Source of the DNA: Sporomusa acidovorans
Lineage (GTDB): Bacteria; Bacillota; Negativicutes; Sporomusales; Sporomusaceae
Direction of reading: 5' to 3'
DNA length: 50,058 nt
Assembly: GCF_900101845.1 (NCBI RefSeq)
Contig: NZ_FNAM01000043.1
Coordinates: forward strand, 1-50,058
The notes beneath the pieces are model-generated. The model made no database searches and was not told the origin of the DNA. It worked only from the letters and a program-made list of their open reading frames with translations. The position numbers and the translations under genes were made by a program. Shown here piece after piece: positions 24,938-33,538 of this stretch (the first letter of the stretch is position 1; every line of letters starts with the position of its first letter).

Positions 24938-24969
24938 AAATCCTGCGCAGCCTGAGCCGCACAGGATTT
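24938..24969 (-). terminator. Terminator after the propeller-like gene
   Basis: A 14-bp stem with two wobble pairs (AAATCCTGTGCGGC with GCTGCGCAGGATTT on the minus strand), a 4-nt loop and TTTTCC. It separates the 452-residue gene from the CHAT group, which may therefore have its own or read-through transcription. Confidence 0.65.
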
Positions 24970-24994
24970 CTGCCTGTTGCCGGATAAAAGAACC

Positions 24995-26353
24995 TTATTT
25001 CTTGCCGGTTCTGCGTTTAAGTTCTTCGGCGGTAAGCGCCATCTTGCTGCGGGAGACGGCAGTCGCTGGCTTGCCGCTGCGGGTTCTCGTCGCCGTCCGG
25101 TCGATAACGACCGATGCCGTGTTCAGGTTGCCATTGACATCGCTGGTGCCAAGGCCAACTCCGCTGGAAGTCCCGTCGGTGGCGTCGGCAGTAGCGCTGC
25201 CGAACGGTGTCGAGCCGCTGCTCAAAGTGCCTGCCGGCACATTGTGCACGAAGTTGCCGTCCACCAGCCAGAGGGTGTCGTTCGCCGGGGCCAGCAGCCA
25301 AGTAGCGCCGGCCGGAGTGGAAGTAAGCGCGCCTGTATTGCTGCTGCCGCTGAAGCTGCCGCTGCGCAGCGAAGCCGCCGCTACCCGGATCAGCCGGTAG
25401 GTATACGTGGAATAGCTGCTGTCATAGTTGGACCCCAGAATATAGGCGTTACTATCCCAAAACTCAATATCGTTGAAATCGCCGAAGGTAGACGGGGAAG
25501 TCATGGCGGTAACGGTATTGAGCAACGCCAGGGTCGGCGTATATATGCCCCCCGAAACGGTGTTCGGGAGCGTCACGGCCTGCACGGTCGAAGCGCTGCC
25601 GTTGCCGCCGGCGGTTTGCATACCGCCCATAGCGGTGACATAGGCGTAGAAATTACCGCTCGCAGAATCCGCTTCTACCGTTACGGAAGTAGCGTTTTTA
25701 GTTAAGGTGATAATGGTGCCGATGGTGGTGGCCGTGGTGCCGTCCACCCGGATCAGCACAAGGCCGGAATTGCCATAGGTATACGAGGAATCCGACTGAT
25801 TGTATAAGGCAGCTAGTACATAAACGGTTGTTAAGGTATCCGGGTCATCGAAGCTGTACACATCCATGCCGCTGCCGTGCGGGGTCTTGCCGCTGTCGTA
25901 GCCGGTAAAGACGTTGCTGATGGTGCCGGCCAGAGTGTAGCCGCTGGCCATATCGACAATGGCGATATTGTTGGAGTCATAGTCCTGAATATAGAGGTAT
26001 TTGTCGATGCTGACCAGGCCCCAGGGGTTGCTGATACCCCAGTTGTTGGTGCCGCCGCTGGTGGTGGCGGTGGCGATGGGGGAACCCCAACTGCCGGTAG
26101 TGGTGGGCGCATACACGCCAAAGGTTGCCGACCCCACGCTGGGCGGTGTAGCATAGGTATAGCTGGCAATCATCGCCCGTTCGTTCGTGCCATGCATAAA
26201 CGCCAGCACGCGCGGGTCGCTGGATAAATTAGTGCCTGCCGGAAGCTCGGTTACTACCCCAGGGTGACGGGTTACCGGCGAACCGAAGGTTACCGTGCTC
26301 GCAATCCCTTTACTGTAGGAAGAATTCACTACGCCTACTGCCAATGTGGACAT
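24995..26353 (-). CDS. Ser/Thr/Gly-rich propeller-like protein, no signal peptide
   Basis: A 452-residue protein very rich in Ser, Thr, Gly, Ala and Tyr. Strand-like repeats (WGLVSIDKYLYIQDYDSNNIA, read as only part of one blade; DFNDIEFWDSNAYILGSNYD; LLAPANDTLWLVDGNF) suggest a beta propeller that tracks values over blades. The C-terminal tail is basic (TRTRSGKPA, EELKRRTGKK). No signal peptide is seen, which is odd for such a composition. The ATG at 26353 has GGAGAGGTG upstream. It follows the autotransporter-TonB fusion gene by 163 bp and could be co-expressed with it. Function is not assigned. Confidence 0.6.
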   Translation of the reverse strand: MSTLAVGVVNSSYSKGIASTVTFGSPVTRHPGVVTELPAGTNLSSDPRVLAFMHGTNERAMIASYTYATPPSVGSATFGVYAPTTTGSWGSPIATATTSGGTNNWGISNPWGLVSIDKYLYIQDYDSNNIAIVDMASGYTLAGTISNVFTGYDSGKTPHGSGMDVYSFDDPDTLTTVYVLAALYNQSDSSYTYGNSGLVLIRVDGTTATTIGTIITLTKNATSVTVEADSASGNFYAYVTAMGGMQTAGGNGSASTVQAVTLPNTVSGGIYTPTLALLNTVTAMTSPSTFGDFNDIEFWDSNAYILGSNYDSSYSTYTYRLIRVAAASLRSGSFSGSSNTGALTSTPAGATWLLAPANDTLWLVDGNFVHNVPAGTLSSGSTPFGSATADATDGTSSGVGLGTSDVNGNLNTASVVIDRTATRTRSGKPATAVSRSKMALTAEELKRRTGKK

Positions 26354-26516
26354 GTAAATCACCTCTCCGTTTCATATTAAATGTATTCTTTAGGTTTTTG
26401 CGGTAACGCGTGTTTACTGCACCGGAATCACCTCCTCTGTCTGTTGTCTATGTGAATCCTGCTTGTTTGTACCGCAACGAAAACTCTCAGGCATAACCAG
26501 GCAGGCTTGACACCGG

Positions 26517-29500
26517 TTAAAACTTGTATTCCATGGTCGCATAGTACATGCGGCCGGGCAGCGGGTAGGCCCGCGTGCTCGAATATGCGCCGTTGTTCAA
26601 TTGTCTTGCCTCATAGCCCTTGTTGAAGATGTCATCCACACCGGCCGTCAGTTTCCAGCCGTTGCCGAAGGAATATTTGGCGCCCAGATTGACGGTAGCC
26701 AGGGCATCCAGGTACGTGTCATAGTCCTTATCCGTATTGGTGCCGGTGAACTGCTTGCCGGTGTAGTGATACTCGGCGAAGGCATCCAGCTTGTCGCCCG
26801 GGAAGAGATAATCCAGCCGGGCGTTCCAGGCCCATTCCGGCGTATAGGAGATAACGGACTTCCGGCCGTTGAGAATGCCGCCCATGGTGTTGTCCGTGTA
26901 CTCGGACTTCTGCCAGGTGCCGCTCAGGTCAAGGCTGACGCGCCGCCATTTCATAGTGTGGGTCAGCTCAAGACCGTGGACGCGGGCGTCGTCCATGGGG
27001 AAATAGCTGCCCGGCGCGTTGGGCACATTGGGCTGCCAGAGGGCGAACTGGTTCCGGGAGCGCCGCTGGAACCAGGTGAGGCTGGTGCCGGTGTCGGCCC
27101 GGGCCAGTTTGCCCTGCCAGTTGACGCTGAAGTCGAACTGGTGGCCGCTCTCCCAGGTGCCCTGGCCGTCAAGGTCGAAGAACTTGGCCGCCTGTTCGTT
27201 GGGCGCGATGGTGGCACCGTCGCCGAACAGCTCATAGAAATTGGGATGGCGGTTGTAGGTGCCCCAGTTGGTCCGGACGCTCCAGTGTTCGTCAAGCTGC
27301 TTCTGGAGGGCGGCCGCGCCGGAATATTGCCACTTCTTGTCATTTGCGGCCATGGTGGACATGACCACCCGGTCGGCCCTGAGCACCGGCGTCAGCTTGA
27401 AGTCGCCCGCCTGGTTGAGGGTGATGCTGTCCTGCAGCGTCAGATGGTATTCCTGGATCTTGTAGTGGTGGATATACTGGCGGTTCCAGTTTTTAACCCA
27501 GGCGGACTGATTCCAGTCGGTCCAGTGGCTGCCGTCGGCGTCCAGGCTTTCGTTGCTGTAGTCGAAATTCACTTCCACCAGGTGGCTGCCGCCCATTTTC
27601 AGCGAGCCGTTGAGGTTGAAGCCCCATTTGTCCGAGTCGAACTTAGTCCATAAGAAGCCGGGAATGTAGTCATACTTTTTATCGACATCCGTGCCGGTGT
27701 CGGCGCCGTATTTATAGATGCCGGTGTTGCGGTAATCTTTTTTCTGGTTCAGATAGTAGGCCTTCCAGCCCCAGTCGAGGCTGCCCGCCGTATCGCGGCG
27801 GCCGATCTGGAATTCCCGCTGACGGATATCCTGTTCGGCGTCATAGTAGCCCTTGTGGAAATATTCGGTATAGCCGCCGCTACTGCCGCCCATTCCCGGC
27901 TCGCCGGTCGACTGCAGGGTGTCAACGGCGCGCGGCAATTCTTCGTGCAGGTCCTTCCAGGCGGCCTTGACCGTCCAATGGTCATCCTGCCATTTGGCCA
28001 TGCCGTTCTCATTCTGGTAACCGTTGGAACGGCGGTTGACATCGCCGTATTCAGTGGTTATCGTCCTGTTGGACGGACTGACAGTGAAGGGGAAATCGCC
28101 GCCCCAGATATCGCGCTGCCAGGTGAAGAGCAGGCTGCCGTTACCGGCCGGGGCGGTGAACTGATAGGTGCCGGTGTAGCCGCCATAGGATTTAATGCCC
28201 TGAGTAATAGTGCCGCCCACGGTCTTAGGTTTCTTGGTGACGATATTGATGACGCCGCCCAGCGGCGAACCGGAGAAACGCGCCGGCACATAGCCGCGGT
28301 AGACCTCGATGCGTTCGACATTGTCCACCGGGATGGTCGAGAGGTTGACGGCCGCTTCGCCGTTGAGGTTCATGAGGACGCCGTCGACGTAGACGGCGAC
28401 CTGAGCGCCGGTCGAGCCGCGCACGCGGGCCACGGTATAGTGGCCGTCGCCGCTGACGCGCTGCACGAACAGTCCGGGCACGCGGTCGAGAAGGTCCGGC
28501 AGATCCTTTTGCTCGCCGGCAAAGTGCTCGGGGTAGACGACGCTGACCTGGCCGGGAGAGAGCTGGCTCTCCCAAGCGGGCCGGGCCGCTTCGACGGTTA
28601 CAGGTGCGAAGGTGTATTCGCCGCTGTCAACAGCGGCCGCTGCACCGGCCGGCCGGTCTGCCGCCGGCTGAGACGGAACTGTGCTAGCCGCCGGGGTTTC
28701 CCCGGCAGGCTGCCGGCCGTCAGCCGCCAGCGGGGCTGTCGTGTCCTGGCTGTCCGGGCTGCCGGCCGGTGGCTGGGCGGCCGTTGCCGCCGGAGCCGGC
28801 TGCGCCGGTACCGCCGCGGTCGGCGCCTCGCCGACGATCAGGGCGGTGCTGCCGCGCGGGGCTTCGCCGCGGAGTCCGCCGCCGGCGGCAGCTGCCACCG
28901 CCTGATCTTTAGGCGCGGCCTGGCCGCCGCTCCAGAAGCCGCCCCAGGTCCAGTTGAGACCGCCGCTTACTTTCCAGTCACTGCCGTCGCCGCCGGTTGT
29001 CTTATTGAGGTCCAGATTAAAAACGCCGGTGGGTGAAAGCTTCCAGTTGCCGCCCAGGCTCCATTCCCACCAGGTATCCTGGCCGCTGGCCGTAGCGAGT
29101 GCCATGGTCTGGTTGCCGAAGAAGGCGTGCAGACCGGTGCCGCCGGCGAATTCGTGCAACGCCGCCACACCGGCGTAGACGCTGCCTTTACCGCCGGCAA
29201 GCTGTTTGCCCACTTTCAGGCCCAGACGGCCGGTAGCGCTGGCGGCGCTGTCCCGGCTGATGCCCAGGTCGTTGCTAAGGCTGTAGCTGACGCCGTTGGT
29301 ACGGCCGAGGAACAGGGCGGCCGACGGCTCCCAGTACCAGCCCTGCTGGGTTACCGGTGACTGGTAGCCGTACTGCAGGCCCAGGCCGCAGGCCCAGGTG
29401 CTGTAGTCGCCGCTGATCCGGCCAAGGCCGCTGCCGGTGTTACCGGTCAGGTGATACTTGTCCGTGAGGCGGGAGGCCATAACGGCCGCGTCCAGGTAAT

Positions 29501-31640
29501 GGCCGTTGTGGCCCACCCAGGAGGCGTACAGCCCCAGGCCCTGGCTGTCCTGATCACCGCCGCCGCTGGCGGTATTAGACTTGCCGTCCACCTTACTCAG
29601 AAAAAAGCCGGTATAAACTTTGCCGCCGTGAATGTCGTGGTTCAAGAGCTTGTCATAGCCGGCCTGCAGGCCGTTGTAGCTCTGGTCAACCCGGCGGCCG
29701 TAGCCGGAGCTGCTTTGGTACTTGCCGTGCCAGACCTCGGCCCAGGCGTTCTCCTTCTGATCTTCCTCCTTTACTGGATAGGCAACGATGCCCAGAGTAC
29801 GGGAAGCTGCCGCGCCGGTTGCCGGTGTGCCTGTCCCGCCTGCCGGGGTGCTATTGGTCGCGGCCGGAGCGCTGTCGCCCAGCATTGCGACCCGCTCCCC
29901 GATAAAGCCCGGGCGGTGGAGGCTGCCCACCCGGCGGAACATGTTCAGATAATTGCTTTTCCAGAGGTTATTCGTAATTACACTGTTGTCGGCCGCCGAC
30001 CGGCCGGACTCGGAGGCGGTGCCGAGGTTAATCCAGCTATAGCTGTCGAGATACCAGGCGGTGCCGGTCTTCAGGGAACTGTTGGCAGGGTCGGTGAAAT
30101 AATTGTCATAGCGGCTGACTACCGGCGTAATCTGGTACTGGCTGAAGATGCCGTCGGCCAGTGTGGTCCGGCCCTCGACCGTAAAGTTTTCCGCCCCGTT
30201 CAGAATGCCGAAAAATACCGGATATTCGGATGTTTGTCGCGTCGCCACCCCTTGCGTGGCTTGGGTCAGCCCGCCCACATAGCCGAGTTCCAGGTAGACC
30301 TTAGCCTTGCTGTCCGGCGTCGTCGCATAGGTGACAAAAAGCTGGTCCATGCCCCTGGCGCCGAACTTATAGAGGCTTGTTGTCTTATTGGACTGGCCGG
30401 CCAGATCAACGCCGATATAGGAGCCAAAGTGCAGAACGGTACCGTCAGCGAGCGACGCGTTTTCGGCCAAAATGGTGCGGTTCTTATTATAGCTGGTTGT
30501 TTGCAGTACCAGCGGATTGCTGCCTGACGTGTTGAGATACGCAAGGTCGATGGTGCCGCCTGTGCCGACGGTAAGATTGTCGACCTTGATGTACGTCGTA
30601 CTGGAAGAACCTGTAAGAGGCGATTCGCCGTTGTTAATGTCAACGGTTGTACCGGCCGTCGCCTTTCTGTCCGCAGCGAAGGGCATTGTTTTCCCTGTTG
30701 TAAGGTTTACAAACGTATCCGGCGAGGAATAACCCACATTCGTAATTGTGCCGTCAGTGCCTACCTGTACGCTGTTGTGCAGTGTATACTGGCCGGATAC
30801 GACCGTGGTCAATTTCACCCGGTCCAGCGGCCGCCAGGTATCGCCGGCATTGACGGTCACACTGCCGTACGAGGACGTACCGGTCTGCGTGATAGAGTTA
30901 GTCATACTGCCTGCTATGGTTCGTGAACCCAGCAGTTCATACTGGCCATCCGCTGTCAAGCCGTAAAACAGCGGCAGATGCGTCAGCTTGCTCAGGTCCC
31001 CGCTGCTGAATGCCGCGGCGATCTCCTGCGCATACTTGGGATTGAGCCAATAGTCGGTATTGATAGCGTCAAGTATTGCCCCCGTATTAGCATAGGAAGT
31101 GGCGTCGGCATAGGTGCCGTCGGCAAGCTTTAAACAAATTTTGGAGTAGCCCAGTATCGCTGCCCAGCCGGGATAGGCTTTGCCACTAATGGTTTTGCCG
31201 GCCGGGCCGCTCTGGACGACTTGCCCGACGGTTAACTCGCTTGCGCCGGTTCCGCTCGCCCCCTTGACCAAAGTAAAATTATAAGTCCCCAAATAAGAGG
31301 CATAATTATAAACAGTCTGATACTGACCGCCCATATTGGTATTCAAGGTGTCCTTCGTGGCAAAGACGGGGTAACCTCCGGGATCGCCGTAATACAAGTT
31401 GCCGGTGGCATTGGTCTCCGCCGCGGCAGCCAGCGCGACGGCCAGGCCCAGCGAGCAGGCGAGCGTTACAGCCAGGGCCGCGGCCAGTTGCCGGCAGGCA
31501 AGCATGCTATCCAGTGTTTCCCTCTCCCGCCGGCTGCGGCACCGGTGGGATTTGACCCTGCCATTGTTTTTCGCCAGTTCAGACACCACCTGCCAGCAGG
31601 CGCGGCTGCGATTCCAGATGACTTTGTAAATACGATTCAA
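26517..31640 (-). CDS. Autotransporter fused to a TonB-dependent outer membrane receptor
   Basis: A single frame of about 1707 residues joining two outer-membrane systems. Residues 1-30 match the extended signal peptide of type V secretion (NRIYKVIWNRSRACWQVVSE), followed by a hydrophobic core and AAA cleavage region. Residues about 75-620 are a Ser/Thr/Gly-rich passenger. Residues about 630-900 are an autotransporter barrel (AWAEVWHGKYQ, NGLQAGYDKLL, ending GLNWTWGGFW). A Pro/Ala linker (903-1005) leads to a TonB-box-like FAPVTVEA, a plug (VYVDGVLMNLNGEAAVNLS, VERIEVYRGYVPARFSGSP) and a second barrel ending YYATMEYKF. The start is taken as TTG at 31640, because the extended signal peptide begins there; AAAGGA lies 11 nt upstream. 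It is controlled by cobalamin riboswitch copy 2, so a corrinoid or cobalt-chelate ligand is likely. Confidence 0.85.
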   Translation of the reverse strand: MNRIYKVIWNRSRACWQVVSELAKNNGRVKSHRCRSRRERETLDSMLACRQLAAALAVTLACSLGLAVALAAAAETNATGNLYYGDPGGYPVFATKDTLNTNMGGQYQTVYNYASYLGTYNFTLVKGASGTGASELTVGQVVQSGPAGKTISGKAYPGWAAILGYSKICLKLADGTYADATSYANTGAILDAINTDYWLNPKYAQEIAAAFSSGDLSKLTHLPLFYGLTADGQYELLGSRTIAGSMTNSITQTGTSSYGSVTVNAGDTWRPLDRVKLTTVVSGQYTLHNSVQVGTDGTITNVGYSSPDTFVNLTTGKTMPFAADRKATAGTTVDINNGESPLTGSSSTTYIKVDNLTVGTGGTIDLAYLNTSGSNPLVLQTTSYNKNRTILAENASLADGTVLHFGSYIGVDLAGQSNKTTSLYKFGARGMDQLFVTYATTPDSKAKVYLELGYVGGLTQATQGVATRQTSEYPVFFGILNGAENFTVEGRTTLADGIFSQYQITPVVSRYDNYFTDPANSSLKTGTAWYLDSYSWINLGTASESGRSAADNSVITNNLWKSNYLNMFRRVGSLHRPGFIGERVAMLGDSAPAATNSTPAGGTGTPATGAAASRTLGIVAYPVKEEDQKENAWAEVWHGKYQSSSGYGRRVDQSYNGLQAGYDKLLNHDIHGGKVYTGFFLSKVDGKSNTASGGGDQDSQGLGLYASWVGHNGHYLDAAVMASRLTDKYHLTGNTGSGLGRISGDYSTWACGLGLQYGYQSPVTQQGWYWEPSAALFLGRTNGVSYSLSNDLGISRDSAASATGRLGLKVGKQLAGGKGSVYAGVAALHEFAGGTGLHAFFGNQTMALATASGQDTWWEWSLGGNWKLSPTGVFNLDLNKTTGGDGSDWKVSGGLNWTWGGFWSGGQAAPKDQAVAAAAGGGLRGEAPRGSTALIVGEAPTAAVPAQPAPAATAAQPPAGSPDSQDTTAPLAADGRQPAGETPAASTVPSQPAADRPAGAAAAVDSGEYTFAPVTVEAARPAWESQLSPGQVSVVYPEHFAGEQKDLPDLLDRVPGLFVQRVSGDGHYTVARVRGSTGAQVAVYVDGVLMNLNGEAAVNLSTIPVDNVERIEVYRGYVPARFSGSPLGGVINIVTKKPKTVGGTITQGIKSYGGYTGTYQFTAPAGNGSLLFTWQRDIWGGDFPFTVSPSNRTITTEYGDVNRRSNGYQNENGMAKWQDDHWTVKAAWKDLHEELPRAVDTLQSTGEPGMGGSSGGYTEYFHKGYYDAEQDIRQREFQIGRRDTAGSLDWGWKAYYLNQKKDYRNTGIYKYGADTGTDVDKKYDYIPGFLWTKFDSDKWGFNLNGSLKMGGSHLVEVNFDYSNESLDADGSHWTDWNQSAWVKNWNRQYIHHYKIQEYHLTLQDSITLNQAGDFKLTPVLRADRVVMSTMAANDKKWQYSGAAALQKQLDEHWSVRTNWGTYNRHPNFYELFGDGATIAPNEQAAKFFDLDGQGTWESGHQFDFSVNWQGKLARADTGTSLTWFQRRSRNQFALWQPNVPNAPGSYFPMDDARVHGLELTHTMKWRRVSLDLSGTWQKSEYTDNTMGGILNGRKSVISYTPEWAWNARLDYLFPGDKLDAFAEYHYTGKQFTGTNTDKDYDTYLDALATVNLGAKYSFGNGWKLTAGVDDIFNKGYEARQLNNGAYSSTRAYPLPGRMYYATMEYKF

Positions 31641-31729
31641 AATTTGATCATTCCTTTGCACGTTCTTTCCATCCCTGGATGCCGGAAACGGTTCCACCCC
31701 GGCTGGTAAATGGTCTTAGGCCAGCGCAA

Positions 31730-31753
31730 TAAAAAAACTCCCTTGCGGGGAGT
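31730..31753 (-). terminator. Expression-platform terminator of cobalamin riboswitch copy 2
   Basis: On the minus strand ACTCCC-CGCAA-GGGAGT is followed by TTTTTTTATTG, about 90 nt before the fusion gene start. It is nearly the same as the copy 1 terminator. Confidence 0.88.
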
Positions 31754-31899
31754 CGTTGCGCTCGTTACGCCAGCGGCCGGCTGGTTGTTTATCCGGTCAC
31801 ATGCCGTAATCTCCTCCCCCGTCGCTCGCAGGTCGCGCGCTGTATTAACCTTAATCCTGCCGGTTATCACTTACAGAATTAACGTTGACACAACACAAT

Positions 31900-32070
31900 G
31901 GTGATTGTCAGACAGGCAGTTCTCCTGACTTGCGGCTCATGGCTTGTCCGCGCCTTCCCAGGATTGCTCCCAGTGGCACATCCGCGGACTTGCTCCCCGT
32001 TACAGTGGCGGGACCGTGTTGGCTTTGCACCAAACTTCCCTATTAAGCCCCGTAGGGCACCTGTCTCTGG
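31900..32070 (-). promoter_or_regulatory. Cobalamin riboswitch aptamer, copy 2
   Basis: Same sequence as copy 1 across the aptamer: P1 (GACAGG/CCTGTC), CGGTCCCGCCACTGTAAC, CCACTGGGAGCAATCC and B12 box AAGTCAGGAGAACTGCC. It should repress the autotransporter-TonB fusion when cobalamin is plentiful. Confidence 0.96.
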
Positions 32071-32095
32071 CCTTATGTGGTTGCGTTCCGGTAGA

Positions 32096-32125
32096 GAAAA
32101 ATCCTCTCCCACTTGACAGGAGAGG
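32096..32125 (-). terminator. First terminator of the tandem leader, copy 2
   Basis: TCCTCTCC pairs with GGGAGAGGA around TGTCAAGT, followed by TTTTTC on the minus strand. Differences from copy 1 keep the stem paired. Confidence 0.7.
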
Positions 32126-32138
32126 ACGCACTGATACC

Positions 32139-32222
32139 TGCAAATCCTTCTCTTGTCACCGCGGAACAAGCGGCTCTTTGCCGGAGATACCTGGTATACA
32201 GGAACAAGACGTTTGCAGCATC
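32139..32222 (-). ncRNA. Structured leader element upstream of the cobalamin aptamer, copy 2
   Basis: P1 is TGCAAA (32212-32217) with TTTGCA (32139-32144), extended by CTT/AAG. It has a small hairpin ATAC-CAG-GTAT, the invariant CTCCGGCAAAGAG, and a stem GCCGC/GCGGT (32170-32174 with 32158-32162). It is the same layout as copy 1 with compensating changes. Reading frames over it differ between copies, so a leader peptide is unlikely. Confidence 0.5.
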
Positions 32223-32233
32223 TAGATTATGTA

Positions 32234-32263
32234 TTTATAGAGAGGATACGCTGGCGCATTGAA
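32234..32263 (-). promoter_or_regulatory. Possible promoter of riboswitch leader copy 2
   Basis: A -10 of TATAAA (32234-32239) with a weak -35 TTCAAT at 18 bp, in the same relative place as the copy 1 promoter. Confidence 0.45.
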
Positions 32264-32308
32264 TGTCTTCATTGGCTTTAGCATACTACGAAAATGTTTT
32301 GCCGTCTA

Positions 32309-32324
32309 TCCCTCATATGAGGTA
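32309..32324. repeat. Palindrome TCCCTCATATGAGGTA, copy 2
   Basis: CCTCATATGAGG core is a perfect 12-bp palindrome, in the same position relative to the leader as at 21349-21364. It lies just past the stop of the beta-repeat gene and is followed by a T run on the plus strand. Confidence 0.5.
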
Positions 32325-32361
32325 TTTTTTGCTAAAATTGACAAAAAAGGGATTATTTTTT

Positions 32362-32889
32362 TTATTCTGCCGTCGCGCCTGCTTCCGAAAAACGTACGGC
32401 CGTGTCAGCGGGAAATTCGACGCTTTCTCCGGTCGTGGATCGCCACTTGAGCGTCTCCTTTAAGGTCCCGGCTGTGACTTCCCCTGTTTCATTAAATTCT
32501 ATGGCTTGTTTGGCGCTGAATTTCACAAAACCGGCGGCGTCGCCTGCCGGCTGGTTGGTTTTCCAGCCTACAGGCCGCAGGCTGGCAGCGGCGTCCAATA
32601 CGCCGGACCTGACCGCACCGAAAGCATAGAAGGCAAGGACGGTATTTTCTTTAAAGGTCAGGAAACCGTATTTGCCTGCCACCAGGCGGACAGTGGCCTG
32701 CCCGGCGACTGTTCCGGCAAGGACATCGCCTGTTTCGCTAAAGGTAACCGGGGTTCCGCCTTTGTACCGCAAATGTCCGTAGCCGGGAATTGCGATGTTA
32801 TATCTTCTTTCTGCAAAGACGCGGTGATAGCGGGGGAAAAAGGGCCCCAGGTCCGCATAGGCCGAAACATAGTAATAATCATCAATCAC
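32362..32889 (-). CDS. Beta-repeat protein, probably 5'-truncated
   Basis: A 175-residue frame with recurring strand-turn units (PVTFSETGDVLAGTV, YGFLTFKENTVLAFYAFG, AIEFNETGEVTAGTL, VEFPADTAVRFSEAG), so a beta-solenoid-like repeat protein is likely. No family is assigned. The start is poor: the only candidate is GTG at 32889 without a ribosome binding site. Protein-like sequence continues 14 codons upstream (AFLQPRGWERV) to a TAG. The same frame runs back into the cbiK fragment. The gene may have lost its signal-peptide region. Confidence 0.5.
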   Translation of the reverse strand: MIDDYYYVSAYADLGPFFPRYHRVFAERRYNIAIPGYGHLRYKGGTPVTFSETGDVLAGTVAGQATVRLVAGKYGFLTFKENTVLAFYAFGAVRSGVLDAAASLRPVGWKTNQPAGDAAGFVKFSAKQAIEFNETGEVTAGTLKETLKWRSTTGESVEFPADTAVRFSEAGATAE

Positions 32890-32964
32890 GCGTTCCCAGC
32901 CGCGGGGCTGGAGAAAGGCGTCACTCTAGGCTACGCTGCTGACCGGCGGCAGTTTTGGACAACT

Positions 32965-33360
32965 TCAGTTGATTGTGCGGGATTCCTGCTTGATCCAGAA
33001 GGTCAAACACGGCAGAAATTCGGTCTTGTCGAAGCCGTTTGCCGCACCGTACCCCTGGACAATGGCTTTGACTTGTTCGTATTCGTCGCCGGCAAATATC
33101 TGGAAGGGCTGCACGATCACTTCGGTAAACCCTTCCGCCTGCAGGCGCTCCAAGGCCTGTCGTTCGCTGTCGACCTGAATGCCGTCGATTTCCGCCAGTT
33201 TTTCGATCACGGTGCGGGAAGCAAAGGCCTGCCGGATCTCATACTGAGGATACTCCGACCGGATTTTATTTTCCATACAGGCCGTGACCAGCCTACGGGC
33301 TTCCTGGTAGGCGGTGCCTATGCCCACCATTAAAAAAGCTCTTTTTTCTGTCTTGTCCAA
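32965..33360 (-). pseudogene. cbiK: Truncated CbiK-like sirohydrochlorin cobaltochelatase
   Basis: 131 residues matching the N-terminal half of CbiK: KRAFLMVGIGTAYQEARRLV, QYEIRQAFASRTVIEKLAE, DGIQVDSERQALERLQAEGF and VIVQPFQIFAGDEYEQVK. In CbiK the last motif usually reads LHI, so His is Gln here. The C-terminal half, which carries the catalytic histidines, is missing; CbiK has about 260-290 residues. The start is taken as TTG at 33360 with GGAGG 9 nt upstream. CbiK inserts cobalt into sirohydrochlorin in anaerobic B12 synthesis, which fits the B12-controlled uptake genes upstream. It is probably non-functional as a chelatase; a metal-binding role cannot be excluded. Confidence 0.7.
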
Positions 33361-33508
33361 GTTAACAAACCTCCCCATATGATTAGGGAAACGGTAAAGC
33401 TGCCGTCCCGGTGATCCAATTGCCAACTTTATCCTAACATACCAAAATACGGTGGTCAATCCTTACGCCCAAGGCCGGGGTTGACCTTGCTCCCGGCACC
33501 GGGCAGCC

Positions 33509-33534
33509 ATCAATCCCTCACATGAGGGATTGAT
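33509..33534. repeat. Long palindrome ATCAATCCCTCA-CA-TGAGGGATTGAT
   Basis: Perfect 12-bp arms around CA, just downstream of the ATPase stop. It shares the CCTCAYRTGAGG core with the sites at 21349 and 32309. There is no T run on the minus strand, so it is not a standard terminator. The rest of 33361-33538 holds nothing else recognised. Confidence 0.5.
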
Positions 33535-33538
33535 GCCA

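Noticed and set aside
21572..25705. Plus-strand open frames opposite the CHAT cluster (up to 283 codons)
   Set aside because: GC-driven shadows; the minus-strand frames have domains, catalytic residues and ribosome binding sites.
24995..26353. Phage tail or capsid protein
   Set aside because: Ser/Thr/Gly-rich strand repeats could suggest it, but no phage genes are nearby and blade-like units fit a propeller better.
26601..30527. Long plus-strand open frames (350, 393 and 358 codons)
   Set aside because: Antisense shadows of the GC-rich fusion gene, with low-complexity translations and no ribosome binding sites or known motifs.
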